Assembly: GCA_039720395.1 (NCBI GenBank)
Contig: CM077820.1
Location: 16,762,559-16,826,558 of the forward strand
Reading direction: 5' to 3'
Source: Liquidambar formosana
Lineage: Eukaryota > Streptophyta > Magnoliopsida > Saxifragales > Altingiaceae
Length of the DNA: 64,000 nucleotides
Of the stretch, positions 46,412 through 57,743 are shown in pieces. The number at the start of each line of letters is the position of its first letter. Position 1 is the first letter of the stretch. Made by a program: the position numbers and the translations under genes. Under the pieces are notes generated by a model. The model saw only the letters and a program-made list of their open reading frames with translations. It had not been told where the DNA came from and made no database searches.

Positions 46412-47152
46412 TTACAAAGGTAAAGAAAAAACAAAGACAAAAAAAAAAAAAAAAGAATCATTTCTACCCCGAGTTCCCCTCATGGCCATTACAAGCAATT
46501 GGGCAATGGCAATAGAATTCGGTGGGTCTAAGGAAACTTGAGGTGCATCTGGGACCACAGTAGTGGTATTCTCCAGAATTGTAGCAGTCTGGGTCCCATT
46601 GGTGGTGGCAGGAGTCTCGAAGGAAGAGTTAGAACCTTTCCCAACTTCTAATTCAGCCCCCGAACTGAGATGTGACCTCGGGTCATTGGCCCCGGCCTCA
46701 TCCTCAGCATTATCTTCAGCATTAGCTTCCCCAACATCGCTACCCTGGGCATCATCCTCTTCGGGCAATTCCCTCTTTTCAAAGGGAATGTCAACGATGT
46801 CAGGGAATTGGGAAAGAACAAACTCGGTCAAGGTATCCCAAGCCAACTTATACGTCATTTCCAACTCATTAGTCACCTGAGCGACAAGGGTTTTCTTGAC
46901 TGACTCCCTCTCCTTCTTGACCTCCGCATCTATAGATGCCTTTGCCTCCTCCACCTTGAGTTCCAAGACCTGCACCTTCCTCGCTAGTTTGCGCTTCTCC
47001 CGAGCCAACTCGTCACTTGCCTTATTTACCTTCTTCAGCTCAGCCTTCAAATCTGCATAGTCCTTTCTCGTGAGCTCGAGCTTACTGATAGCACTCTCAG
47101 CACTGGACTTGAATGCAATGTAGTCTGTTTTCAGGTTGTCGACCAAGCCCAT
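46412..47152 (-). CDS. Antisense coiled-coil ORF of element 3
   Basis: Open for 246 codons on the strand opposite to element 3, between pol and the lost 3' LTR. The N-terminal half is a long charged helix predicted as coiled coil (LELTRKDYADLKAELKKVNK, then ELAREKRKLARKVQVLELKV). The C-terminal half is acidic (EEDDAQGSDVGEANAEDN) and Ser/Thr-rich. Additional antisense ORFs at this place are known in the plant Tat lineage; their function is not established. It probably is the last exon-like part of a longer ORF running from 48014, the rest of which (47153-48014) is broken. No enzymatic motif is seen. Confidence 0.6.
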   Translation of the reverse strand: MGLVDNLKTDYIAFKSSAESAISKLELTRKDYADLKAELKKVNKASDELAREKRKLARKVQVLELKVEEAKASIDAEVKKERESVKKTLVAQVTNELEMTYKLAWDTLTEFVLSQFPDIVDIPFEKRELPEEDDAQGSDVGEANAEDNAEDEAGANDPRSHLSSGAELEVGKGSNSSFETPATTNGTQTATILENTTTVVPDAPQVSLDPPNSIAIAQLLVMAMRGTRGRNDSFFFFFVFVFSLPL

Positions 47153-48014
47153 CGTTGCAGAACAGTTTGCCTAAGAGTCTTGCAGTTTCTTTTCGAACTC
47201 ACTCCGGACCTTGGTGACTTCGAGCTCAATTTTATTATCTTCTTCAACGAGGAGGTCACCAACAAGCAAGATTTGTTGGCAGCCCTATAAGGTTATGACC
47301 AAGTTAGAGACTAAGCTAAGAGATCATGAAAAAGACTAAGGGTACCAAAGTTTACCCTGTAAAGGCTAGTAAATCCAAAGCGAATCAGCTCGGGAGGCAT
47401 CTTCTTGCCAAAATGTGCCATATCAGCTGGCAGCCTCATGGGATTACCCAAACTCTTGAAGTTATAGTCCATAGAGTATGAACTCATGGCATGTTTATCT
47501 ATAGGCACAGGGAATTGAAAACATCTAAGCAGAAAGTCAGAACTTAGAGGGTTCATGTTAAACTATATGAATAGAAGTTGAAAATATTCAAGTCTCACCT
47601 CGGGCAGTTTGGTCTTGGTCTGGATTTACTAGGAAGCAGCACCATCACCCGCACCAGAAGCAGCGAACAAGCCACCCTACCCAAACTTCAATACAGGGGG
47701 CTGCTATTAGGTTCCATTGGTGGGCCTCTTGGTTTTTAGAGGCTCTGTCTAAGGGGCTTTGCCTTTCCCCACGACTTCAATTACCTCGAGTCTAGGCATT
47801 ATCTACCCCTTCATGGCCCCAGACAAGAGCTTACCACTGTTAGGATCAGTAGAATTTTTGCTGGCCTCCTGTCCAGCATTTTAGAGGAGGGAGATTGGTG
47901 GTCTTTAGCTGTGGCTGTTTTTACTGAGCGGTCTTCTGTTGGGCAGTCTTTTGCTCAGCAGCCTTTTTCTCAACAACCCTTCTCTCAGCCACGAGGGCCC
48001 TCAAGCACAGCCTA
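47153..48014 (-). pseudogene. Upstream part of the antisense ORF, broken
   Basis: Minus-strand frames include AERRVVEKKAAEQKTAQQ near 47930-48000 and an open stretch at 47311-47556 with MPPELIRFGFTSLYRVNFG. Basic and helical pieces separated by stops suggest a decayed multi-exon ORF leading into 46412-47152. It is truncated at 48014 by an LTR insertion. Exon borders cannot be fixed. Confidence 0.4.
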
Positions 48015-48424
48015 TGTGAACCCCGGAAATTAGGCCCACAAGGATTGGCGAAAAAGATTAGGGTTTGCAAAAGAAAGAAAAGGAGTCGCCACCTTATTTT
48101 TTAAAGGAAACGAAGAAAACCCTAAAAACATTTTGTTTTAAGAAAACAATTTGAATGACTCCATGTTTAAAAAGGAAAGGCAAAAACAAGTCTTTTGGAA
48201 ACCAAAGAAAACTAGGGATTCGGAGGCTAAGTTATGACATGGGAAGGTTCTAGGCAAAGCCTATAAGCACCCATGTCACCCTTTCGGTCTCTCGGTTTAT
48301 TTGGGCTAAATTAAAGTCTTTTCTCACACAAAAATCAACAAATATCACATCAAGACAGCATGCATATCATATATTTCATTCATCCATCCATGCATAATCA
48401 AATAAAGAAAATAAAATAAAATAG

Positions 48425-48463
<39 letters not shown>

Positions 48464-49147
48464 AAGAGGAAGAAGAGAGAAGAGAAAGGCCTAGGATACT
48501 TAGATCCTAGAACGGACTTGAGCCTGAAAATGAGCGCCTACGTACCATGCAATGAAATACATGGATCAAAGTCCACGTAATTCAATTAGAAATAGGGTTA
48601 AAAACTAATATAAACCTATGGTAAAAACCCTAGGTTTCCTTATTTTAAAAAAAAAAAGAGTTAAATAAACTAAGTTTGAATTTAGAAAAACTTCCACAAG
48701 GTGGAAACTTTGATAAAAAAACCAGAATTTTATTTAACAAGGAAACCTCTAATTATACCATATGTCCATATTAAGAAATAACCCTAGGAGGGAGAAGAGA
48801 AAGGTTAAGGAAAAAAGAAATGAATTGGGGCACTTCCACACCCACTTACCTGAGCGTAACAACTCCAAGCATTAGCAATTTCAAGCAATAACAGCCCTAT
48901 TTGCAATAGGACGATTATCACACCTGTTTACACCCTTACACGTGCTCAAAACCATACAAAAACAACATCATGCAAATCTGGACAGAATAGTATTATGGCC
49001 TAAATTGATTCACTAAACATACTAACAGTAGAAACAGCGAACAAACATAAGCCCTAATGCAATCCTAGAACCATATCATGCATAAAAACCCTAAAAATCC
49101 ACTATATGAATGCAAACAATCATCATGGTTATTCTATATGCAATACA
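48015..49147 (-). repeat. Third Tat-like LTR, left part
   Basis: Begins TGTGAACCCCGGAAATT like LTR a and follows it clearly but with more differences. No primer-binding site lies to its left; it is inserted into the antisense ORF of element 3, so it is a solo LTR or a 3' LTR. A poly-A run of about 32 bases lies at 48429-48461. The CACTA element interrupts it after ATGCAATACA. Confidence 0.8.
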
Positions 49148-49168
49148 CACTACAACAAAGATAGTTAT

Positions 49169-49556
49169 CCACGGCGTACAAAGTACGCCGTGGATGACTT
49201 TTCACGGCGTACAAAACAATGCCGTGTTGGGCCGCGTCGTGGAAAACCAATGTATATCCACGGCGTACCTTGCACGCCGTAAATACTATTTTCGACGGCA
49301 TACGTCGCACGCCGTGGATGACTATCTACGGCATACATGGAACGTCGTGAATAAGGTTTTTACGGCATACATGGCATGCCGTGAATAATGTATCTACGGC
49401 GTGCGTAGCATGCCGTGAATAATGTGTCTACGGCATTTGCAGCATGCCGTGAATAATGTGTCTACGGCATACATAGCATGCCGTGAATAATGTTTCTACG
49501 GCATAAAATGCAAGCCGTGAATAATGTATATATGGCATAAACTGCATGCCGTTAAT
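49169..49556. repeat. Left subterminal repeats of CACTA
   Basis: About eleven units, 34 bp in the regular part, each a near-palindrome (TACGGCATACATGGCATGCCGT) followed by GAATAATGT. In this superfamily such arrays bind the element-encoded protein that brings the ends together. Confidence 0.85.
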
Positions 49557-51267
49557 GTGCCCTTTTTTTTTCATTTGTTTCTTTGGATTTCCTAGCTTTT
49601 TCCTTTTGATATTTCACCTGTTTAGCATTCAATAATTCTTAGCTCACATACATTCTAAAGCAATAAAAGTGTGGACCAATTTGTAATCTAATAATCCATG
49701 ATTACTACTTAAAATTAGAAGTGAAACATAATACAAATTATATTGATTAACCTTATGAGAGCAATACAAAAAGCTGCCTCTCATAGACAAAAAAGCTATA
49801 GCCCATCCAAAAAACAATCACTCATATACAAAAAGCTACAGCCCATCCAAAAAAAAATCTCAATCTCATATACAAAAAGCTACAGCCCATCCAAAAAAAT
49901 AATGTTTCTCATCTAAGTTTGTTTTTAAGACAAGCAAAAATGTAGAACTTTGAACTTCTCTTTGCTAAACTTCCAGTAAGTTGAAGCATCTTGAGCAATA
50001 ACTTGTGCCAAAGCCTACTGATGGGATTTACCAAAAGGGCCTGCATGGATTTCAGAAAATGAACAGTATAACACATCAGAAAATGGCCTAACAATGTGGC
50101 TCAAAAATGCAATTCCAATAAAATAATAAACAGTGCAATAGAGAGATAATTTGTGTAAGATATAAAATTTCTAGACAAACACATGGCCAGAATTCATTCA
50201 ATACTGCGATGCCTCCTTTGTTTCTTATGTTGGACACTTTAACTCCCATTCAATTGATCTTGGCTACTTACACTTTAAGAGATTTCACTTACAAATACAT
50301 TCCCAAGTTAATCAAGTATCCAGTGCTTTGGGAATTAGGCCTCTTTAGATGTTTCTTCACATAGTTCAACCTTCAAGTACTAATAGATAAGACTTTAGAT
50401 AATCGACTAAGTTTCTAACATAGAAAAGTGAAATTATAAATCAGTAAAGCTTGGTTGGCAGGGAACAACCTCTTCATGAAAATGAATGCTGCGTTTTTTT
50501 TTTTTTCCTCCTCCTTTGTCCTATAGATTCTGCACCAAGTAACCAAAGTAGCAACATGGGAAGGTCATATAAATTGCAAGAGTGCATATTATCCAAATAG
50601 ATTGTCTGACATTTCTCAATTAAAAGCTAGAAAATGTGCCTTGCGTAGTTGCCTACTTTTTTTTTTTTTTTTTTTGGCTTGACAGTTGCTCTTGACTTCA
50701 TTTTATCAAAAGCAACACTTTCTAAAAGGAAAACAACAAGGTCTTTTACATGGATCCTTAGGGTACTCTCTAATGTTAAAATGTATAGAGACTTGATTTT
50801 ATATTCATACTCCTCTTCCATGCAGATAAACAAAGGCGCTGAGCAATTGAATAGATTAAAAATAAAAAATAAAAAATGTCCCAAATTTAGACAAACTAAT
50901 GGCAGCAATATTAGAACTCAATTCATAGACTGAAAATGTGTGCTCAAGTAGAATCAATCAAGCTGAAATAATGATCAAATCGAAGTTAGTTATAACAAAA
51001 TAACACACAACATAGTATCACTTAAAAAAAATCTGTCCAACTTCAAGTTTCTGACAATGCATCACTAAGTTTCCTATCAAAGTAACATTATGATTTCCTA
51101 GCAATTTTTTAAATGTCAAACCATGAAGAAGAACATGATTATTGAGATAGTTTGCTCAAGATCCAGTTCTCACTTTTGTTCTTATCCTCTTAATACCATT
51201 TAAAGAGAAGATTACATTGTAGAGCATGAGAATTCAGATTATTAAATGTATTTCAAAGATCTCACTT
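49557..51267. other. CACTA interior, left part
   Basis: AT-rich, with three short repeats of AAAAAGCTACAGCCCATCC at 49785-49900 and a poly-T run near 50660. Minus-strand open frames (49909-50094, 50627-50908) have no family features I recognise. Confidence 0.4.
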
Positions 51268-52479
51268 TTACAAAAATGATGGGAGGGGATGGTCCAAATA
51301 TACATCTATGTCATTCCCCGGTTGCTTTGGCCCTGGGATAAGCAATGTCAACATTAAGTTTTCCTTTGCCATGCATAGCCAAGGAGGAAGGTTATAAGTA
51401 ACCAATATCACTGGCCAGCAACTATATCGAGAGCTAAGATCTGCAAAGGGATTAAACCCATCTGCAGCAAGACCAAGTCTAAGATTTCGTGAATCTGATG
51501 CGAAACATGGCCACTTTTGATTAACTGTATCCCATGCCAACGAATCAACAGGATGTCGCATCTTGCCATCTTGACTTTTGTGATTGGAATGCCATGTTAA
51601 TTGTTCTGCCTTTTCAGCTAACATAAACATCCTCCTAAGTCTAGGAATGATTGGAAAATAACGCAATACCTTTGCAGGAACTCCTTTTTGAATCTTATTA
51701 GTGCGTGGGTTTGATTTCCATCGTGAAGAATTACATTTTGGACATGTCTCCATGAGCTCCTTTTCTTTTCTAAATAAACAACAATCGTTCACACAGGCAT
51801 GTATCTTCTCATACCCTAGATCAAACGCCTTTAGTAACTTTTTTGTTGAATACATAGAATCAGGAAGTGTGTTATCTTGAGGTAACATGTCACGAAGGAT
51901 TTCAAGAAGTTCACTAAAACTCTTATCAGATAGACCGTTTGTAGCTTTATGCTTATATAAAACTACGGTAGCCGACAACTTTGTATACTTTGTACAACCT
52001 GGGTACAAAGGAGTTTCACCATCTTGCAACAAAGATGTGAACTCCTGCTCTCTCCTTTCATGCATAGGCTGTGTAACATCATCTACGGGCATAAATGCAT
52101 CTCTACACATCCTGTATGTATCTGGCATCTCAACATCTTCATGTTGTGTGGACGCACTTGGACATTCCCCATGAAGGACCCAGGTATTGTATGTGGAATC
52201 CATCCCAACCCTTACTAAGTGCTCAAACACTATGTCATAATGTTGGCGACATACATTTTGACAATCAGAGCAAGGGCATACAATCGTTTCTGGTTTCCCT
52301 GCACGTGCTTGAGCCATGTCGGCAAATTTTCGTGCTCCATATACATATTGAGCTGAATTTCTACATATTATAACTCACCACTTCATTAATCAATCACTTG
52401 AGTATATAATAATTAAAATACTATTCATGAAACACTAAAAAGATTAAAACCTTGGAAGATGAAGCCATTCTTTATCCAT
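51268..52479 (-). pseudogene. CACTA transposase (TNP2-type), truncated
   Basis: Exon 1 starts at ATG 52479 (MDKEWLHLPR) and ends at a GT donor (52450-52449). Exon 2 begins at 52360 after TATGTAG, in frame, with YVYGARKFADMAQARAG. The transposase-associated domain follows (ETIVCPCSDCQNVCRQ, HYDIVFEHLVRVGMD), then the start of the tnp2 transposase (TPLYPGCTKYTKLSA, LDLGYE-like FDLGYEKIHACVNDCCLFR, CPKCNSSRWK). It stops right after PGNDIDVYL, where the family continues for several hundred residues with the catalytic part. The frame is otherwise clean, so the truncation is by internal deletion. Confidence 0.85.
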
Positions 52480-55400
52480 AGTGAGTAGCTAACTTGCTAA
52501 CACTAATGAGCACCTACACTTAATCAAATATTAGAATTTAGAGATAGGACATGCTTTTATGGATACAGAGATGAACCCTCAAAATTAGGTTAAAAGTTTA
52601 TAATAGGCTTGCACCAAAAGGAAAATGCTAGAGGAAATGATAACGTTTTAATGAGGTTATGCCACACTTGAGATAAAGCCTATGTACAGGCGACATATAC
52701 ATGCAAAAAAGAAACAAGAAAACCCCACTATAGAGCTTGGGAGAATCCAAAAAATGAATAAACAAGTTTCCCAATCTATACTTATTAATAGTACAAAGAG
52801 ACTCATTAAACATTAAACTAGAAAAAATTATTGGTAACAGAACTTTCCAAATTCCCATGTGGTGTGTTGGCATTTTCGCTGTGTATGGATTAGACAAAAA
52901 GTGTGGATTAGACATGAATACCTATAGGAAAGCCCATGAGCTGGAAAAACCATCAAGAAGAAAATGTGTAATAAATTAGGTCATATAGGTTAATAGTAGC
53001 CTTACAGAAGCTAAGGTAGTTAAATTTTTTTTGGAAAGTTCATGCATAATAGAATAAGAGAAATGCTAAGTAACCCTACACTTTTACCCTATAATTTATC
53101 ATATTAGTATATTTGGAAGAGTAAGATTGTGGGATCCACTAATATAATTACAGTCCTTATCTTCTTAAATACACTGATAGGACAAATTATATGACAAAAA
53201 TGTGGGACAAAGTAGCCTTATCGTAGAATAAGTGAAGAGGACTGGATTATAGATTTTCCTTCCAATATTTAAATTAAAAGAAATGATGATTATGCTCCCC
53301 AGAATGACTCATTTTTGTGTCTGATGATATATTTTTCACAAATCACAACTACTAGAAGAAAAAGAAGACAAGGAAAATTGGGAAAAAGCAATTTAATCAT
53401 TGAATCTTTGATAAACTTGGCAAGCATGGCAGTAGGGCAGGGTCCTACTACTATAGCATCAGATATTGGAAAGTTTTGAGAGTATAATGGCCTTTAAAAA
53501 GCCTTGCGGGCTAAGGCAGCTTAAATTATATCTAGAGTTGTTTATTAATTAGATGCCCCATTGCATACGTAACTGAATATCTATATATTTCATAAATAGA
53601 GGGGCCTCTTTACTCCTTGGATTGATTATGATTTATGAACCTTTCCCTAGATAACAGATTTTTTCTCTATCATTTTATTTTTTTTCCCCTCTTCCTCAAA
53701 TGGACGGTGGTCGATTGATTTGACATTTTTATGTGGCGGCCGGGTGGGAGACATGCAATTAAATTTAATTAAGAAGTTATGTACGTGTGGATTAATCCCA
53801 AAATTTGAGAATAAAACACTAGAATCTAATATTGACAATTAATTAAGGAATGCCGGCTTCAGTCATTAGTACTCGCTCTCATGGTCTCGTGGTCTCACTT
53901 TTTTCACTATGAACATACACATAGATGTTTATGTTATAAAAAAATAGCTGAAGCTTACACAAAATTAAAATATTCTTATATAAAATTAAAATATTTCTTA
54001 ATAGTGGACATATCTATGTCACATTCAAGGGAAGAAGGTATGTTAAGCACGATTAAGGTTAAAATTCTTCTAAACTATTATCCGCTTGTTAATTAAGTGA
54101 GTAACTTTGAACTTAGGTTTGATCATTTTTTACAAAATAAAGGAAAAAAAAAAAAGAAAAAGAAATGGAACAGGGTAATCATGATCACGTTAAACCGTAA
54201 TTACACACTCTAGCAGGGGCTGTTTCGTCCAGGACGATATATATAAACAAGACAGACCCAAGGGCCAACTGCCAAAGTTCCCATATTTCAGAGCCTTCTT
54301 TTTCCTTCATGTACTACTACACTGATAATACCACTATCGACACATATTTTAGAGAAAATAATGGGGTAATGGATTCACAGCGAAAATGCCAGGTTGTATG
54401 GGACCCTGAGAATACCAGGTTGTATGGGACCCTTTACCAACACTGCTGCACCTTTTTGTGAACCAAATATTCAACCTGGGCTAACAAAGGTTGAGTTTCA
54501 GTTGGATTCAAGTCGGTTTGGGTCCAGATCATGGACAACATTGCCCACCCAATTTATTTCTAGTCATCCTACCCTAAATCAATTGAACCCATTTTAAAGG
54601 GGTTATTTGAGAAACATAAAAATTCAGTGCGCTAAAGGCTAATATGATTGTCGATGGCATAAGAGTCTAGTAGCATTTTCTTTCATTTATTAAGTGACTT
54701 CTTATTCAAATTTAGTATTAATACTCATTTGTTGATATTAAGACGTTAGAGGTAGAAGAAGATTTTATAAATAATCAAAATATAAAAAGTAAGGTCAATC
54801 TATCTGATTTTGATTTCAACATTGATTCATAGTTCATAACTTCATACGTCCTCTATTTCTTTTAGAAATCGCTTCTGTCTAGTGTAGAAAACAAGGTATA
54901 AACACATATGTTGTCACATGATTGTTTTCGCACTTTAAAAACTAAATAACAATAAAAGAGTAGACCTAATCCAATGTCCATAATTCCCAAACAAACCCCC
55001 ATAACCAAAACCAAAACCAAAATGCCAATCAACAATAACATTATTTAAAAAACAATAATTACAATTACTAATCAAATTGAATTCATACAAACAATGTTAC
55101 TAACTTACTAACCAAGCTGTTTTATTGCTTTACACCTACATTAAATAAATCTGTATTATTGCTTTCATGACCATTCAAAACAAATTGACTAGACATATCA
55201 CATGAAAAACCCTATACACAACAAACCAATTTTGTCAATAATCTTCCACATTTAAATTACCCAACACGTACGCCTTCTACAAAAACCACTCACATAAAAT
55301 AGTGGGCCATTGACTGTTGTGCGCCCATTCAAGGGTGGGTACTTCTAGGCATAGCTATGTCTGCTTGCCGACCTCCTTTTTCACTAATATGACATTTAGG

Positions 55401-56679
55401 GTGGTTCAAGCAGTGATCTAGGCTGTTAATCTATTAGTAAAAGCTTCTTGCTCCATTGTCCTTGAACCACCAAAATAAAGGTGCCCTAGACAGATTAGCC
55501 CTACGGAAAGTCAAAACAAATTTGAAACAAGACAGTGAGCCATTGGATTGATGAAACCTCAAGTTCAGTGTGAATTTCAGAACCCTAAATGGGTCTGATC
55601 ATGACCTAAAGGAAAAAGGACTACTCAATGACCTTCTTTTCTTTTCTTTATTATTTTTTTTTTTAAAAAAATATTAAAAATTAAAATCAAAACTTCTATA
55701 AACTGCACATTCACATGAAAACTAAACATCCATTAGATCTAATGACCATTGGGAATAACTACTTTAAATCATGCAATTAAATTATGTTAATGCATTTCTG
55801 TTTTCAACCAAGAAACTACTTTTAATCAGACTAGAATTTCACATACACCTGTACTATGATTTTTAGAGAAGGGACTAATAATCTCTTTTATTTTATTTTA
55901 TTGACTTTTCTTTTCGAGCCTCAAAAAACCAAAAAAACCAAAGAGGTTTGATATGGGAGGGGAAAAGAGTATAAATATTGACCTGATATGAAAATGATAA
56001 AATTGGATAGAAAATCGATCTCACCACCAATAAAAACCTCACGAGAGTGAGAAAAGCAATCGAATCCTCATGAGAGAGGGAAAAAGCACTAGAGACCCAA
56101 GATAAGGATAAAGATAAGGGGAAAAACATGACCCACATAGATGGCAAAATAAGTGCGACACCTACCCCCACAATTGTAAATTCACAGTTTTAATGTTATT
56201 ATTCTTTAATACAAATCCTGAGAAAAAAACAAAAACTTAGGCTTATATTTGCATTGGCTATTTGACAATTACCATGTTAGATACTTCCGCAAAATTCCCA
56301 AAATTGGTTCCACTTCAGAGGTATCTGATGTTCAAACCAAAGTCAAAGAATAAAAGCTCAAATTATTATTATTATTATTATTATTATCGGTTTTGAAATC
56401 CCCACTCAAGGTATGGTTTTGTCTATTTGCAAAAATTGTGTGCGTGATGGCGTGGCTGAGAGGATTTACTGAATAATATATCATTTCTCAAGAATGCAAT
56501 CATACATCTCAAAAACAGAGTACAAATAAAAGCATATAAAACCATACCTGGAGTGGGGATTTGAGAATGAAAAAGGGAAAAATGGTGATGCCCACACCAA
56601 GGAACACAGTTCAGATACGCACGGCTGAGAGAGGCACCAAAAAAAAAAGAAAGGGAAACTTAGGGTTCTTGAAAGGATG
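52480..56679. other. CACTA interior, right part
   Basis: 4.2 kb AT-rich DNA without a recognisable gene. A promoter-like stretch (GATATATATAAAC near 54235) is followed by a 26-bp tandem duplication with CCAGGTTGTATGGGACCC (54388-54435). An ATT microsatellite lies at 56364-56387. No open frame here shows a domain. Confidence 0.4.
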
Positions 56680-57510
56680 CTAAAAAAAAAAAAAAAAAAA
56701 AAAAATACAGAGCATAAACCGTGGTGCGTGACAGCGAAGAGAACTACCTGAAGATGAGAAGGAAAGAGAAGAAGCTGGAGAGATACCGTTGTGCGTGACG
56801 GCGTGGCTGAGAGAGACCGTGGTGCGTGACGGCGAGGCTGAGAGAGACCTTGCTGCATAACGGCGTGGCTGAGTCGATTGTGGTAGTGGAGGGTGAGTTA
56901 GGGTTCTGAAATGGTGGATTGAGAACTGAGCAGAGAGGCTGACAGAGGGTGAGAGGGTTTGAATGATTGGGGAGGGTTTCAATTTTGGGGAGGGTTTCAG
57001 ATTTGGGGAGGTTGAGTTGAGGTTTTGATTTGGGGAGGGCTTCGGTTTGTGGAGGACGAGAGAGGGTGAGAGGAGTGTGCGGGTTTCACCGATTGGGGAG
57101 GGTTTCAGATTTGGGGAGGTTGAGTTGAGGTTACGATTTGGGGAGGGCTTCGGTTTGTGGAGGACGAGAGAGGGTGAGAGGAGTGTGCGGGTTTCACCGA
57201 TTGGGGAGGGTTTCAGATTTGGGGAGGTTGAGTTGAGGTTACAATTTGGGGAGGGCTTCGGTTTGTGGAGGACGAGAGAGGGTGAGAGGAGTGTGCGGGG
57301 TTCACCGATTGGGGAGGGTTTTGATTTGGGGAGGTTTTCGGTTTGGGGAGGATGAGAGATGTGTTTTGTTTTTGTCTTTTTTTTTTTATTTCCCTTACGA
57401 AACCAGGTTTCCTGACCAAAAACCCAAAAACGAAAAAACAAAAAAATAAACGATGAGAAGTGGGAACCAAGACCGCCAAAATTTTCGCGGTGAATTCTTG
57501 TCTCATTCAC
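56680..57510 (-). repeat. 108-bp G-rich minisatellite with long open frames
   Basis: Units of 108 bp start at 57091, 57199 and 57307 with GATTGGGGAGGGTTT, preceded by a degenerate partial copy from about 56964. Because 108 is a multiple of three, both strands stay open: 276 codons on minus (repeated KPSPIGETRTLLSPSLVLHK) and 102 on plus. A second short repeat (GTGCGTGACGGCGTGGCTGAG) lies at about 56790-56870. No domain is seen, and I do not claim a gene. Confidence 0.6.
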
Positions 57511-57725
57511 GGCGTATTACACATGCCGTCGAAAAGGGTGAATTCCCAACTTATTCACGGCATATAACACACGCCGTCTAATATGTTATCCACGGCGTGT
57601 TTACCTTGCATGCCGTGAATAATGTGACCTGTACTATATTAACGGCATGCATTTATCAAATGCCGTTAATGTACTTCATCTACGGCTTGCCACATCTGCA
57701 TGCCGTAGATGTAATGTCGTGGATA
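57505..57725. repeat. Right subterminal repeats of CACTA
   Basis: Five to six units of the same near-palindromic ACGGC...GCCGT type as on the left, less regular in spacing. Confidence 0.8.
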
Positions 57726-57743
57726 AGTAATTTTCTTGTAGTG

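Larger units (their letters stand above)
36203..48014 (+). mobile_element. Element 3: Tat-like Ty3/gypsy retrotransposon, 3' end lost
   Basis: 5' LTR, primer-binding site, gag (interrupted by a solo LTR), protease remnant, RT, RNase H, a second RNase H, integrase, a repeat-rich spacer and an antisense ORF, in that order. No 3' LTR is found; the right part was removed together with flanking host DNA (junction near 58.6 kb). Almost every domain carries stops. Confidence 0.88.
49148..57743 (-). mobile_element. CACTA (En/Spm) DNA transposon, 8.6 kb
   Basis: Ends CACTACAACAAAGATAG and CTTGTAGTG (inverted: CACTACAAGAAAATTACTT), flanked by the 3-bp duplication ACA (49145-49147 and 57744-57746). The uninterrupted site exists in LTR a (AAAACATATACAGCAAACACG near 9001-9025). 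Subterminal repeats and a truncated transposase gene support the call. The transposase is incomplete, so the copy is probably non-autonomous. Orientation is given by the transposase. Confidence 0.95.

Noticed and set aside
49169..49556. Regular repeats with spacers, first considered as a CRISPR-like array
   Set aside because: The units are palindromic subterminal repeats directly inside CACTA ends in a plant genome; there are no unique spacers and no cas genes.
57047..57355. Plus-strand frame of 102 codons in the CACTA minisatellite
   Set aside because: Explained by the 108-bp period, a multiple of three; a repeat artefact unless frame conservation is shown.
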